From the NCBI GenBank assembly GCA_021018995.1, contig CM037596.1, positions 15,141,501 to 15,205,500 on the forward strand: a stretch of DNA of 64,000 nucleotides, in the 5' to 3' direction. Both the position numbers and the translations under genes were made by a program. Position 1 is the stretch's first letter, and every line of letters starts with the position of its first letter. Origin of the DNA: Chloranthus sessilifolius (Eukaryota > Streptophyta > Magnoliopsida > Chloranthales > Chloranthaceae). The notes below the pieces were generated by a model. It was given only the letters and a program-made list of their open reading frames with translations, did no database searches and was not told where the DNA came from. This document shows, one piece after another, positions 55,013 to 58,148 of this stretch.

Positions 55013-55487
55013 GAGAAAATTAGGGTTATGAGATTGAATTAAGTTGGGAATTTTCCAGCAGATGTCTTATGCCTCAAACTGTCACTATGTTCATTTTCCT
55101 TGAAATATAAATCATAATATTGGTTGTATTGATAATTTAAAAATAACATAAAAAAAACAACTGTCCAGTGCTTAGTTTCATTAAAAATTGTGTAAAATAG
55201 TATCAATGTAACTGGCTAAGCAAGGAACCATTGAAACTCTGTTAGACAGGTCTACTGCAACTCTCTTCCTAACTTCATTTGATTTTGTGAAGGGGTGGGA
55301 GAGCCTATTAGAAGCTATGAAGAAAGCAAGGAGACTGAACAACCATGTATTTTCGATGCTGAGAGCTCGATGTCCGCTCGAGGACAAGGTAGCATGCGGG
55401 ATAAAGCAAAGCGGTGCTCCTCTTCATCGGATAAGATTCGAAAATACAGTCTCTGCATTCGAAACATTGCCACAGAAAGGTGTCTGA
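1049..55487 (+). CDS. PIR: PIR/SRA1 (PIROGI) SCAR/WAVE complex subunit, 3' part, 12 exons
   Basis: Plant orthologue of animal CYFIP/Sra-1, a subunit of the SCAR/WAVE regulatory complex, which binds ROP/Rac GTPases and controls Arp2/3-driven actin branching in the cytoplasm (family knowledge). Joining 1049-1125, 1217-1319, 1613-1732, 1817-1960, 4551-4700, 5634-5777, 17847-17934, 43457-43584, 49753-49960, 50118-50290, 53502-53723 and 55293-55487 gives 1,752 nt: 583 residues plus TGA, with every junction in phase and every intron GT-AG. The product follows Arabidopsis PIR closely to its end (stretches such as [26 protein letters not shown] and AFETLPQKG). The start codon and the N-terminal ~700 residues lie upstream of the window. 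The exons show no frameshift or stop, so the gene looks functional. Introns total about 52.7 kb and are mostly transposons. Confidence 0.96.
1217..1319 (+). CDS. PIR: PIR exon 2 of window (residues 26-60)
   Basis: Acceptor CTGCAG at 1216, donor GTGATA at 1320. Encodes a stretch starting [10 protein letters not shown] and ending in RRVK, close to the Arabidopsis protein. The 91-bp intron before it is the second shortest in the window portion. Confidence 0.93.
1613..1732 (+). CDS. PIR: PIR exon 3 of window (residues 61-100)
   Basis: Acceptor GTCAAG at 1612, donor GTATGA at 1733. 40 codons, phase 0 to 0, including [16 protein letters not shown] and FLFDRFE, hallmark CYFIP-family sequence. Confidence 0.94.
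1817..1960 (+). CDS. PIR: PIR exon 4 of window (residues 101-148)
   Basis: Acceptor TTATAG at 1816, donor GTTTGG at 1961. 48 codons including [18 protein letters not shown]. The open frame continues past the donor to 2071 but loses similarity at the splice site. Confidence 0.95.
2234..2290. repeat. (GT)n(AT)n microsatellite
   Basis: About 20 GT units with one CT interruption, running directly into about 8 AT units. Confidence 0.97.
2458..2546. repeat. (AT)n microsatellite, about 44 units
   Basis: Uninterrupted AT alternation for close to 90 bases, the longest simple repeat in the window. Self-complementary, so its assembled length may be unreliable. Confidence 0.98.
2949..3028. repeat. (CT)n(AT)n microsatellite
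   Basis: About 20 CT units followed by about 20 AT units, abutting another copy of the local repeat family. Confidence 0.97.
3266..3307. repeat. 42-bp near-perfect palindrome
   Basis: Two 21-base arms (3266-3286 and 3287-3307) with no spacer; 19 of 21 positions pair. Arms begin CTCCATGTGG and meet at ACATGT. It forms the core of one GTGCCACATGG repeat block. Confidence 0.85.
3541..4550 (+). other. Rest of PIR intron 4, nothing recognised
   Basis: AT-rich intron sequence between the repeat cluster and exon 5. No element ends, coding similarity or tandem repeats recognised. Confidence 0.6.
4551..4700 (+). CDS. PIR: PIR exon 5 of window (residues 149-198)
   Basis: Acceptor CTTTCAG at 4550, donor GTAAGA at 4701. 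50 codons with [19 protein letters not shown] and KPNFYCG. The middle (about residues 175-188) differs from Arabidopsis, in a part that is variable in the family. Confidence 0.95.
4701..5633 (+). other. PIR intron 5, nothing recognised
   Basis: 933-bp AT-rich intron. The small frames at 5095-5280 and 5293-5505 show no similarity. Confidence 0.8.
5634..5777 (+). CDS. PIR: PIR exon 6 of window (residues 199-246)
   Basis: Acceptor TTGTAG at 5633, donor GTAATC at 5778. 48 codons with [20 protein letters not shown] and [16 protein letters not shown], nearly identical to Arabidopsis. It borders the 12.1-kb intron 6. Confidence 0.95.
5778..6477 (+). other. Start of PIR intron 6
   Basis: AT-rich intron sequence before the copia relic. 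A segment near 6313-6400 resembles 14523-14605 on the far side of the nested elements, so part of it may be repeat-derived. Confidence 0.5.
6478..6657 (+). repeat. Putative left LTR of copia relic
   Basis: Starts TGTT, contains (GA)n at 6499-6526, then a segment with GAGTCCCTACT and CAAATCACAAAGACTAAAAT, and ends ATATATCCCA. It matches 14282-14490 in the same order. No flanking target duplication was found, so the exact ends are inferred. Confidence 0.55.
6740..7117 (+). pseudogene. Copia reverse transcriptase fragment (left arm)
   Basis: Frames encode a degenerate version of the copia stretch around YGLKQSPRAW, then [11 protein letters not shown], then [13 protein letters not shown] and a block leading into the RNase H linker. 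Several stops and frame changes. Interrupted at 7117 by the gypsy LTR. Confidence 0.8.
7118..8035 (-). repeat. 3' LTR of the gypsy element (918 bp)
   Basis: On the + strand runs from TGACGCGGGAC to CCCCGTCA. It is colinear with 13116-14026 with scattered substitutions. Contains several ATCGATYGAT blocks (about 7755-7920) and a TATA-like CTATTTAAA on the minus strand at 7637-7645. Confidence 0.93.
7948..8283 (-). pseudogene. C-terminal chromodomain-like end of gypsy pol, running into the LTR
   Basis: 111-codon frame. Residues about 18-66 resemble the C-terminal chromodomain of plant chromoviruses: an EEILDD start, a [17 protein letters not shown] core and a final LEHYHA helix. The frame crosses the LTR boundary at 8035 and ends 88 bases inside the LTR, as seen in some chromoviruses. 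Confidence 0.78.
8385..9314 (-). pseudogene. Gypsy integrase, broken
   Basis: Three frames cover the zinc-binding CRTCQVFK, the catalytic-core aspartates in ISMDFVLG and MSDRDVKF, and the glutamate in [17 protein letters not shown], so the D,D,E triad is still visible. The histidine half of the HHCC motif lies beyond the nested hAT element (about 9660-9720). The C-terminal domain at 8385-8642 ends in [10 protein letters not shown]. Confidence 0.9.
9303..9660. mobile_element. GC-rich non-autonomous hAT element (MITE)
   Basis: 358 bp with terminal inverted repeats TAGGGCTGTCAACGGG (left) and TAGGGGTGTCAACGGG (right, reverse complement). Flanked by an 8-bp duplication with one mismatch (ACGAGCGC at 9295-9302, ACAAGCGC at 9661-9668), the size expected for hAT. 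The interior is made of GGCCCGG and CCGGGC blocks in both orientations around poly-T. No coding capacity. It splits the gypsy integrase N-terminal region. Confidence 0.9.
9720..10987 (-). pseudogene. Gypsy reverse transcriptase and RNase H, broken
   Basis: RT blocks appear in several frames: [27 protein letters not shown], and the catalytic [11 protein letters not shown] near 10660-10690. Then come RNase H blocks with [21 protein letters not shown] (10162-10347) and [11 protein letters not shown] with the HHCC entry region (9720-10076). At least four frame breaks. Confidence 0.88.
10988..11896 (-). pseudogene. Gypsy protease and start of reverse transcriptase
   Basis: 302-residue open frame. 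An acidic spacer leads into the protease with the catalytic [12 protein letters not shown] at about residues 72-83, then a spacer and the RT N-terminal block with [12 protein letters not shown] and LLRKGLIQ. It stops where further RT sequence should follow; the frame continues downstream after a stop ([20 protein letters not shown]). Confidence 0.85.
11925..12960 (-). pseudogene. Gypsy gag with CCHC zinc knuckle, broken
   Basis: Minus-strand frames begin with an ATG near 12940 ([20 protein letters not shown], a coiled-coil-like start typical of plant Ty3 gag) and end in a knuckle near 11925-11975 with Cys-x2-Cys-x4-His-x4-Cys spacing. A stop replaces the residue just before the last cysteine. 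The body is cut by several stops and frame changes. Confidence 0.75.
13100..13111 (-). other. Primer-binding site, initiator tRNA-Met type
   Basis: Minus-strand TGGTATCAGAGC, the common plant PBS complementary to the 3' end of initiator tRNA-Met, four bases inside the 5' LTR. Confidence 0.92.
13116..14026 (-). repeat. 5' LTR of the gypsy element (911 bp)
   Basis: On the + strand runs from TGATGCGGGAC to CCTTGTCA. It lies four bases from the primer-binding site, which fixes it as the 5' LTR of a minus-strand element. Confidence 0.93.
14027..14265 (+). pseudogene. Copia RT/RNase H fragment (right arm)
   Basis: Continues the copia frame directly after the gypsy right [23 protein letters not shown], then the [17 protein letters not shown] block typical of copia pol. 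The frame is lost shortly after. Confidence 0.82.
14282..14490 (+). repeat. Putative right LTR of copia relic
   Basis: Starts TGTTAGG after a purine-rich stretch (GTTAGAGGG), contains (GA)n at 14315-14358, and ends ATATATCCCA like the left copy. Confidence 0.55.
14491..15863 (+). other. Intron 6 stretch with a ~305-bp tandem duplication
   Basis: About 15165-15470 and 15471-15775 are two diverged copies of one block containing AACATCTCC, TCCATGACATGATAGG, AGCATGGTCAGAG-like and GCTCAACAGCAGGTTGG segments. The rest has no recognised feature; it may be copia-derived leader sequence but I cannot show this. Confidence 0.6.
15864..16409. mobile_element. Putative non-autonomous TIR element, GGTTTTAAA type
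   Basis: Ends GGTTTTAAATTTCG and, reverse complemented, GGTTGAAATCTCGG, with shared GAGACGAGAC/CGAGACGCGAGAC subterminal motifs. No clear target duplication. The interior (16140-16330) includes a segment of the GGTGTAAGAT repeat family also seen downstream of the gene. Confidence 0.5.
16663..17509. mobile_element. Non-autonomous TIR element with 8-bp duplication
   Basis: 847 bp, flanked by GACAAGAT at 16655-16662 and 17510-17517. Inverted ends are imperfect: CAAGATTGTTAAGGC against CATAGTTGTCAAGGT. Subterminal blocks are GGCG/CATGGCGA-rich, and the centre has repeated TTATAACTTATAAGTT blocks and a (GA)n run at 17129-17153. An 8-bp duplication suggests hAT, but a 9-bp imperfect Mutator-type duplication cannot be excluded. 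Confidence 0.7.
17847..17934 (+). CDS. PIR: PIR exon 7 of window, 88 nt between two giant introns (residues 247-275)
   Basis: Acceptor TTTCAG at 17846, donor GTAAAA at 17935. Encodes the family stretch running from [12 protein letters not shown] to GLLPFDGGV. Phase-0 start; leaves one base for the next codon. It sits alone between a 12.1-kb and a 25.5-kb intron, and must be recognised for the frame to hold. Confidence 0.94.
17935..18296 (+). other. Start of PIR intron 7
   Basis: AT-rich intron sequence between exon 7 and the LINE target duplication; nothing recognised. Confidence 0.8.
18514..20340 (+). pseudogene. LINE ORF1 (nucleic-acid-binding protein), broken
   Basis: Frames at 18514-18711, 18738-19004, 19225-19569 and 19556-19840 give an N-terminal block ([35 protein letters not shown]) resembling the plant L1 ORF1 domain, then a hydrophilic Ser/Arg-rich tail. 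A run of 17 G at 18588-18604 lies in the N-terminal block and probably shifts the frame. The C-terminal limit is uncertain. Confidence 0.6.
20492..21550 (+). pseudogene. LINE ORF2 apurinic endonuclease domain, split by a MITE
   Basis: Starts at ATG 20492 ([12 protein letters not shown]), the canonical EEP-type L1 endonuclease start with the catalytic Asn; the usual catalytic ETK survives as YETKWE. The domain continues after the MITE with [16 protein letters not shown] and the terminal [10 protein letters not shown], which holds the catalytic His. Stops are present at about 20713 and near 20865. Confidence 0.9.
20998..21252. mobile_element. GATACGTATC-type Mutator-like MITE in LINE ORF2
   Basis: 255 bp between copies of GTGTATATCA (20988-20997 and 21253-21262). 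Inverted ends ATGGAT/CATGGATC and internal CCGATACGTATCGG palindromes match elements at 48092 and 50987. Excision restores the LINE frame ([11 protein letters not shown]). A 9-10-bp duplication fits the Mutator superfamily. Confidence 0.85.
21584..24230 (+). pseudogene. LINE ORF2 reverse transcriptase, split by an 833-bp element
   Basis: Linker with [20 protein letters not shown] at 21800-21870, then RT blocks [37 protein letters not shown] and, after the inserted element, the catalytic [12 protein letters not shown] near 23655-23690, followed by [10 protein letters not shown]. In-frame stops occur at several positions, for example just after KRQE near 22473. Confidence 0.92.
22780..23612. 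mobile_element. 833-bp non-autonomous TIR element in LINE reverse transcriptase
   Basis: Flanked by CATGGTTT at 22772-22779 and 23613-23620; excision rejoins the LINE codons [12 protein letters not shown]. Ends read GGTTTTAAAAC and, reverse complemented, GGTTTTGAAAC, so the terminal repeat overlaps the duplicated bases and the true duplication length is ambiguous. Both subterminal parts are rich in CGAGTCGA-type motifs. The centre has a GAA-rich tract and three copies of TTTCACTTTATAAGCC. Confidence 0.75.
24242..25496 (-). repeat. 3' LTR of Tat element (1,255 bp)
   Basis: On the + strand TGTGTAAC to TGTCTACA. Colinear with 35505-36724. Carries repeated palindromic TGCGTGCATATTATGCACGC-like blocks at about 25100-25320. 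Confidence 0.94.
25497..27059 (-). other. Tat 3' noncoding region with repeated poly-T tracts
   Basis: Polypurine tract (minus strand CAAAGAGGGGCAT) next to the 3' LTR, then about 1.5 kb without convincing coding sequence. At least eight T-rich runs of 8-20 bases occur between 25965 and 27080, several of them preceding short segments with CCCGT/CCAGG-GTACCTTTT-like sequence. Confidence 0.65.
27060..27586 (-). pseudogene. Tat integrase, incomplete
   Basis: Zinc-binding [16 protein letters not shown] and the first part of the core ([16 protein letters not shown]) are recognisable in two frames. The second Asp and the Glu of the catalytic triad are not visible. The sequence instead runs into [20 protein letters not shown] near 27060-27180, which I cannot place in the integrase. 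Confidence 0.78.
27665..28183 (-). pseudogene. Tat second (archaeal-type) RNase H
   Basis: 172-residue frame with [20 protein letters not shown] and [15 protein letters not shown], matching the extra RNase H that distinguishes Tat elements from other plant Ty3/gypsy lineages. The usual GDSQL is read as GNSQL here, so a catalytic Asp appears to be lost. Confidence 0.88.
28250..29640 (-). pseudogene. Tat reverse transcriptase and RNase H
   Basis: RT blocks [26 protein letters not shown], then in another frame [16 protein letters not shown] and the catalytic [11 protein letters not shown] near 29170. RNase H follows at 28300-28776 ([37 protein letters not shown]). Confidence 0.9.
30675..31491 (-). 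pseudogene. Tat protease
   Basis: The frame at 30841-31491 contains [14 protein letters not shown], the Tat form of the aspartic protease active site (Asp-Asn-Gly), with Leu in place of the usual Ser after Gly. The next frame, 30675-30986, has the family motif [13 protein letters not shown] with a frame overlap. Confidence 0.85.
31594..33639 (-). pseudogene. Tat gag, broken
   Basis: Frames at 33005-33639 are Pro-rich. 32695-33015 encodes the gag core with [20 protein letters not shown] and LKSYCGDM. 32029-32223 holds a zinc-knuckle-like stretch ([16 protein letters not shown]). 31594-31962 is the Pro-rich tail. Several stops and frame changes separate them. Confidence 0.82.
33540..35485 (-). 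other. Tat leader and proline-rich gag N-terminus
   Basis: From 35485 down to about 34000 there is noncoding leader with tracts such as the C-run at 34974-34984 and TGCGTGCATAATA-type palindromes at 34486-34660. Overlapping minus-strand frames at 33540-33999 are rich in Pro, Ser, His and Thr, consistent with a degenerate gag N-terminus. Confidence 0.55.
35486..35502 (-). other. Primer-binding site of Tat element
   Basis: Minus-strand TGGCGACTTCACCGGGG, starting two bases inside the 5' LTR. This form is typical of Tat/Ogre elements; the exact primer tRNA was not checked. Confidence 0.8.
35505..36724 (-). repeat. 5' LTR of Tat element (1,220 bp)
   Basis: On the + strand TGTGCAACC to TGTCTACA, next to the primer-binding site. 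Differs from the other LTR by substitutions and small indels. Confidence 0.94.
36725..37690 (+). pseudogene. LINE ORF2 C-terminal zinc-binding (zf-RVT) region
   Basis: Resumes the LINE frame exactly after the Tat element ([11 protein letters not shown]), then the zf-RVT block with [20 protein letters not shown] and [18 protein letters not shown], whose Cys/His pairs are typical. Ends in a region with LERNNRIL. Confidence 0.9.
37732..38469 (-). repeat. 3' LTR of non-autonomous element (738 bp)
   Basis: Colinear with 39306-40005. Contains a TTCGATYGATCGAAATTGAAAAT-type cluster at 38205-38290, of which the right LTR keeps a shorter version. Confidence 0.92.
38289..39077 (-). CDS. Element-encoded protein of unknown function (262 aa)
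   Basis: The longest open frame inside the non-autonomous LTR element. The N-terminal ~60 residues look helical ([19 protein letters not shown]). The middle (about 65-175) is acidic and rich in Glu, Pro, Val and Thr, with repeated EPxV and ETVxxFxI patterns. The C-terminal ~50 residues are strongly basic ([19 protein letters not shown]). No zinc knuckle, protease or polymerase motif. A separate upstream frame starting [18 protein letters not shown] near 39278 may be the original N-terminus, split by stops. The frame ends 181 bases inside the 3' LTR. Function unknown. Confidence 0.5.
   Translation of the reverse strand: MIERLLLRLHELTNTRQIAEAPNRSLVQEFHEDFLLKLQEEIITVRQEALRFKLSKPVFVDLKPIQEIKPEPVVVSVSVEDSEPIVSQSTSMPMEEPLAPVVHSDPVVRFDLVPEQRLMEEFIPVSETVADLETVEEPMIETVQAFMIDPTELAIIEAQTFVIVPTESETIQKFEIHREQTYLITLFDVDQSSRSNFFKVKEIDGEFRSACLDCDRANRRTSARKKWTHKWAFKRPVKKRKSGITTKILEKRSNVNGDILCI
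39291..39302 (-). other. Primer-binding site, initiator tRNA-Met type
   Basis: Minus-strand TGGTATCAGAGC, three bases inside the 5' LTR of the 37732-40005 element. Confidence 0.93.
39306..40005 (-). repeat. 5' LTR of non-autonomous element (700 bp)
   Basis: Adjacent to the primer-binding site. Shorter than its partner because one GATCGAAATTGAAAAT unit pair is missing near 39790-39830. Confidence 0.92.
39660..39668 (-). promoter_or_regulatory. Putative TATA box of non-autonomous element 5' LTR
   Basis: Minus-strand TATATAAGG inside the 5' LTR, conserved at 38083-38091 in the other LTR. Position and sequence fit an LTR core promoter directed into the element. Confidence 0.55.
40186..41900 (+). 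other. PIR intron 7, AT-rich stretch after the LINE
   Basis: No coding similarity. CACAACCCGAGAATTCTCC near 40281 and the CCTCCTTACGCGG segment near 40500 look repeat-derived, possibly an LTR fragment, but I could not define ends. Confidence 0.45.
41900..42085. repeat. Tandem GATTCTGGACA-type minisatellite
   Basis: About nine variants of a unit near 18-21 bases (GGATTCTGGACAGATTCT with changes), head to tail. Confidence 0.85.
42421..42448. repeat. (CT)n microsatellite
   Basis: Fourteen CT units. Confidence 0.95.
42510..42835. repeat. Two adjoining minisatellites
   Basis: 42510-42680 holds about four copies of a ~45-bp unit with CCTATTTAA and CTATTTAGAAT. 42705-42835 holds about seven variants of TTAATGGGTCTTTA at a spacing near 18-20 bases. 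Confidence 0.85.
42836..43456 (+). other. End of PIR intron 7
   Basis: AT-rich intron sequence up to the TTGCAG acceptor of exon 8; nothing recognised. Confidence 0.7.
43457..43584 (+). CDS. PIR: PIR exon 8 of window (residues 276-318)
   Basis: Acceptor TTGCAG at 43456, donor GTAAGA at 43585. Completes the split glycine codon and encodes [15 protein letters not shown] and MGLLDIVL. It is the first exon after intron 7. Confidence 0.94.
43585..44275 (+). other. Start of PIR intron 8
   Basis: Intron sequence without recognised elements. Confidence 0.7.
44276..44738. mobile_element. Second GC-rich hAT-type MITE with an internal 95-bp duplication
   Basis: 463 bp. Ends TAGAGGCATCAATTA and, reverse complemented, TAGGGGAGTCAATA. 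Flanks GGTTCTAG (44268-44275) and GGTCTAGA (44739-44746) fit an 8-bp duplication with one base lost. The interior consists of GGGCTGGG/CCCAGCCC blocks like the 9303-9660 element. A 95-bp unit (starting at 44361 and 44456) is tandemly duplicated and nearly identical between copies. Confidence 0.78.
44739..47086 (+). other. Intron 8, no gene recognised
   Basis: Contains a short (TCA)n run near 45339-45358. The frame at 45227-45556 shows no similarity. A GC-rich block at 46780-46930 reads [20 protein letters not shown] in one frame and could be a decayed transposon, but the family was not identified. Confidence 0.45.
47087..48658 (-). mobile_element. 5'-truncated L1 LINE on minus strand, split by a MITE
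   Basis: Minus-strand frames give the RT C-terminus ([20 protein letters not shown]), the ALLGKWPW block, and the zf-RVT domain ([18 protein letters not shown]) at 47329-47613. It begins abruptly inside RT near 48658 and ends in an A-run (T on +) at 47087-47096. Target duplication not recognised. The MITE at 48092-48292 lies inside it. Confidence 0.85.
48092..48292. mobile_element. GATACGTATC-type Mutator-like MITE with 9-bp duplication
   Basis: 201 bp, flanked by perfect AGGCCAACC (48083-48091 and 48293-48301). Inverted ends ACGGGTCAAAAT and CATGGGTCAAAAT. Contains two ACCGATACGTATCGG palindromes and an internal repeat of TGATACATTGAATGTATCG-like sequence. Confidence 0.92.
48659..49752 (+). 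other. End of PIR intron 8
   Basis: AT-rich intron, poly-A runs near 48990-49020 and 49580-49590. No gene recognised. Confidence 0.65.
49753..49960 (+). CDS. PIR: PIR exon 9 of window (residues 319-387)
   Basis: The start was chosen at 49753, after ACAACAG, because [20 protein letters not shown] then follows exon 8 directly as in Arabidopsis. The TTCACAG acceptor about 30 bases upstream would insert extra residues. Donor GTTTGT at 49961. Confidence 0.88.
50118..50290 (+). CDS. PIR: PIR exon 10 of window (residues 388-445)
   Basis: Acceptor ATTGCAG at 50117, donor GTAAGT at 50291. Encodes [20 protein letters not shown] and [18 protein letters not shown], strongly conserved in plant PIR. Confidence 0.95.
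50291..50986 (+). other. Start of PIR intron 10
   Basis: AT-rich. A degenerate GATACTGATATGTATCG segment at about 50400-50490 resembles the local MITE family. Confidence 0.55.
50987..51213. mobile_element. GATACGTATC-type Mutator-like MITE
   Basis: About 227 bp. Ends CATTGGTCAAAAC and, reverse complemented, ATGGGTCAAAAAT. Flanks TGTTGGATT and GCTTGGATT match at seven of nine bases. The interior repeats CGTCCGGAACCGATA and CCGATACATATCGG. Confidence 0.8.
51214..51854 (+). other. Intron 10, nothing recognised
   Basis: AT-rich sequence between the MITE and the LTR-like repeat. Confidence 0.7.
51855..53420. repeat. Possible solo LTR or LTR fragment
   Basis: Starts TGTGACAGCCCAG and is compositionally distinct from the surrounding intron, with blocks such as CCCGCCGTGCCGG typical of plant gypsy LTRs, then a GATCGATCGGA-rich end (53185-53330). 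No duplicated flanks or second copy were found, so this is an inference and the right end is uncertain. Confidence 0.35.
53502..53723 (+). CDS. PIR: PIR exon 11 of window (residues 446-519)
   Basis: Acceptor TTTGCAG at 53501, donor GTAGTG at 53724. Encodes [20 protein letters not shown] and the following [16 protein letters not shown]. The last ~20 residues before the donor diverge from Arabidopsis, as this segment does in other plants, so the donor is slightly less certain than the others. Confidence 0.92.
53724..54303 (+). other. Start of PIR intron 11 with a degenerate MITE
   Basis: About 53786-53965 contains GCCGATACGTATCGGTTTG and CCGATACTGGTATCGG, so it belongs to the GATACGTATC family. 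Ends and duplication not resolved. Confidence 0.55.
54316..54881 (+). mobile_element. 5'-truncated L1 LINE with 12-bp target duplication
   Basis: Flanked by CAGAGCCTTTCC at 54304-54315 and 54882-54893. Only the last part of ORF2 remains: the end of zf-RVT ([19 protein letters not shown]) and the [17 protein letters not shown] block, ending in a TAA stop near 54716, then a ~165-bp 3' UTR with an A-rich end. The frame from 54345 is still open. Confidence 0.92.
54970..55009. repeat. (GA)n microsatellite
   Basis: About 20 GA units in PIR intron 11. Confidence 0.96.
55293..55487 (+). CDS. PIR: PIR terminal exon (residues 520-583 and stop)
   Basis: Acceptor GTGAAG at 55292. Encodes [17 protein letters not shown], the following [17 protein letters not shown], and the family terminus [14 protein letters not shown], ending one residue later in TGA at 55485-55487. 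No AATAAA signal is visible in the next ~400 bases, so the polyadenylation site is unplaced. Confidence 0.95.
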   Translation, partial: GWESLLEAMKKARRLNNHVFSMLRARCPLEDKVACGIKQSGAPLHRIRFENTVSAFETLPQKGV

Positions 55488-57735
55488 TACCTCAGTTTTA
55501 GTATTTACTTTCCGGGCTTTCACCCGAGAGACCCTGTTCAAGTCCTGGCAAAGGAAAACTCATTTACCCAAATAGATGGGATAAGGCTATGATGATGATG
55601 ATTTCCCATTTTTTTATCAGGCCTCTTGTTTCACTGAACTTTAATTCTTGGAAACATGGTAGTGTGCTTATGAAATGTAATTTAAGAGAACAATCAGTTG
55701 GTACAGTTTATGGACATGAAGATTGTAAAATATTGTAGCTGAGCTCCTTTAGATTTGTATTGAATGTTGATGTGAGAAGCTGATGATGCAAACTGCAAAG
55801 TGCACAAACAAAGAGTTGGTATTAGGTAACCTACCCGAGTGCCAACCTTGGTGCTCGGGTTAAATCTCCTTATCAAATGGTGAAGCCTTGGAAGTGCTCA
55901 TTTATGAGCATGCAAATTAGTGAAAGCACACCTTTGACCTTTCACTGATTTAACGCTCAATGATATATGTGCATTTCCCAAGATTGCTGGCACTCGGGTT
56001 GGGTACCTAATAATTAATCACAATAATCACCGAATTCTTTGAAAAAATAGCAAATTATTCATGATTTTTTTATGTACTGAATTATTTTAAACATTTTCAA
56101 AAATTTGGGCTTCAAAAAATTTGCAAAGTTCGCAATTAATTTCTGATTACTTTGCTACTCTTTTCAATAAATTTTGACTGTTTTAACATTTTAAAAAAAA
56201 ATTCATACTTCATAAACTTATGTTTTTTTAAATTCCTTCCCATTTTTCATGAACTTATAAAATTTTTCCAAAGTTTAACTCTACTGAATTGCTCAATAGT
56301 GGCAACAATTTTTCAGGTTATTTTGGGATCCTTACATGAACAAATGTGTATACGTATATACCTCAACAACCAAGCGACCAACCATCCAAGGGTGGAAGGT
56401 AAGGACCCGACTCTCCACAGTCATTTAGGTTGCGTATGGTATAACTCTCTACTAGCCCCTACCATAACAGCGTTCACCTACTTTAGTAGGTTTCCATCCT
56501 CTTTGCTAACATCCCACTACTTGCTTTAGTAGATATACCTTTTCCTTGATAACTCCTTGCATAGCAAGATTTTATATAAGATTTACTTATTCAGTAGTTT
56601 TACTCTCCTCTCTACTCACTCTTTGTTAAAGCTAATTTTATTTGCTTTGGTAGGGTGTTAGTAGAGAGCAGAGAGGTTGCTACTAAAGCAAGTAAACCCT
56701 CCTTTTCAAAGAGTTAAAAAAGAGAATCGGAACCAATTAAAGCAGATGAACTCTGCTGTGGTAGGGACTAGCAAAGAGCTATGCCACACACAGCCTTAAA
56801 CAACAAAATGGTGTCTAAATAACCTTATACTGTCATTAGTTTAAGATGTCTGATCCGTACCAACAAAGTTGATCATATTGAAGTGTAAGAGGCCCAAAAA
56901 TGGTGTTTTAGGGATTTAAACCATCCGATATCTGTGAACTATAATATCGACCCTTGTTTCTAGTTTTAATGGCTGATATTAAGTTCATCAATAGGATGGT
57001 TTACTTTCACTTATAGACATGTTTTTTGAGGGTTGAGACATGTTTTATTGATGGATTGCTACTTGGACAATTTAGATTGATCCCAAATGTACGCCACATG
57101 ACAAAATAATTAATCACACTTCAATGGCATGAGATAAAAAGTCTGATCTTAATCATGTAAAATCGTTTAAACATCATTTTAGTATTTAAATGTCAGTCAT
57201 GAGCCATTATCCCTTTGCATGGACTTGTATGTAAACACCAAAACTATGTCTAAATGATCTTATACCTTCAATGGTTTAAGATGTCGGTGATCCTACCATC
57301 GAAGTGAGAGATCATAGATTGAAGTGTAAGTGGCCCATAAATGATGTTTTGGGGAGATCTGATCAATCTGATTTTACTCTCAACCCTCATTTTAGTTTTA
57401 ATGGCTGATCAAAGTTTTGGAGGCAAATCAATGCAAGAAGAAAAAAAAACAAAGGCCAGTCACTTGAGCGCCTCTGGCACTTCAATAACAAGGGAGTAGA
57501 CTCTCAATCACTCGAAGAGGGTCAATTCATCAAACAAAAAAAAATTGCTAAGGTGAAAAAACAATATTCGCCGAGTGAGCCAATCACCCGAAGAGGATGA
57601 ATTCTCAAAAATAAAAGTTAAAAGGATAAAAAAATAATAAACACATAAGGACAAAAATAATGCTTAGACACTCAAGTCAGTAAAACTCTGAAAATAACTA
57701 CAACTTCTCCTAGCCACTCTTTGGGCATAAATATC
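55488..57735 (+). other. PIR 3' flank: 3' UTR then repeat-derived sequence
   Basis: The 3' UTR presumably lies within the first several hundred bases; no AATAAA is seen there. From about 56820 to 57430 there are two or more diverged copies of the GGTGTAAGAT/GATCTTATACC repeat family (with TTTAGATTGATCCCAAATG-like segments). No gene found. Confidence 0.6.
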
Positions 57736-58148
57736 TGTGAAGACCCAGACCCACATGTCACAATATTATTTAGTTCTGGGCTTAAGTCCCCGCTCCAATT
57801 TAGATTTTGGCATAGGCTTAAGTCTTCATCCAAAGCGCGTCATGACATGTAGCGTTCGCAATTACATATAGCTCAGGGTCAGGACTTTTCTCTATCCGAT
57901 GTGAAACTATTATAATCCCCTCACTTTATAGAAGAGTCGTCCTCGGCTCTGATACCATTATGTGATGACTCAAACCCACATGCCACAATATTGTCCGATT
58001 TTGGGCTTAGGTCCCTGCCCCGATTTTATTTTTGGCATGGGCTTAAGTCTCCACCCAAAATGTGTTATGACATGTAGCGTCCACAATCACATATAGCCCA
58101 AGGTCATAACTTTTCTCTATCCGATCTGAGACTATTACAATCCCCTCT
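57736..58148 (-). mobile_element. TRIM: 188-bp LTRs with a 37-bp interior
   Basis: Two direct repeats, 57736-57923 and 57961-58148, each 188 bp and starting TGTGA, are separated by only 37 bp. The interior holds a minus-strand initiator tRNA-Met primer-binding site (TGGTATCAGAGC, 57946-57957), three bases from the right LTR. This is a terminal-repeat retrotransposon in miniature, read on the minus strand. No polypurine tract and no flanking duplication were found, so a larger internal deletion is possible. Confidence 0.85.

Noticed and set aside
55505..55555. tRNA-like segment (GTTCAAGTCC) after the PIR stop
   Set aside because: Only a B-box-like stretch is present; no A box at the right distance and no cloverleaf could be drawn.
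56152..56529. 125-codon frame in the 3' flank
   Set aside because: Composition is low-complexity AT-derived (many Phe, Leu, Asn) with no similarity or splice context.
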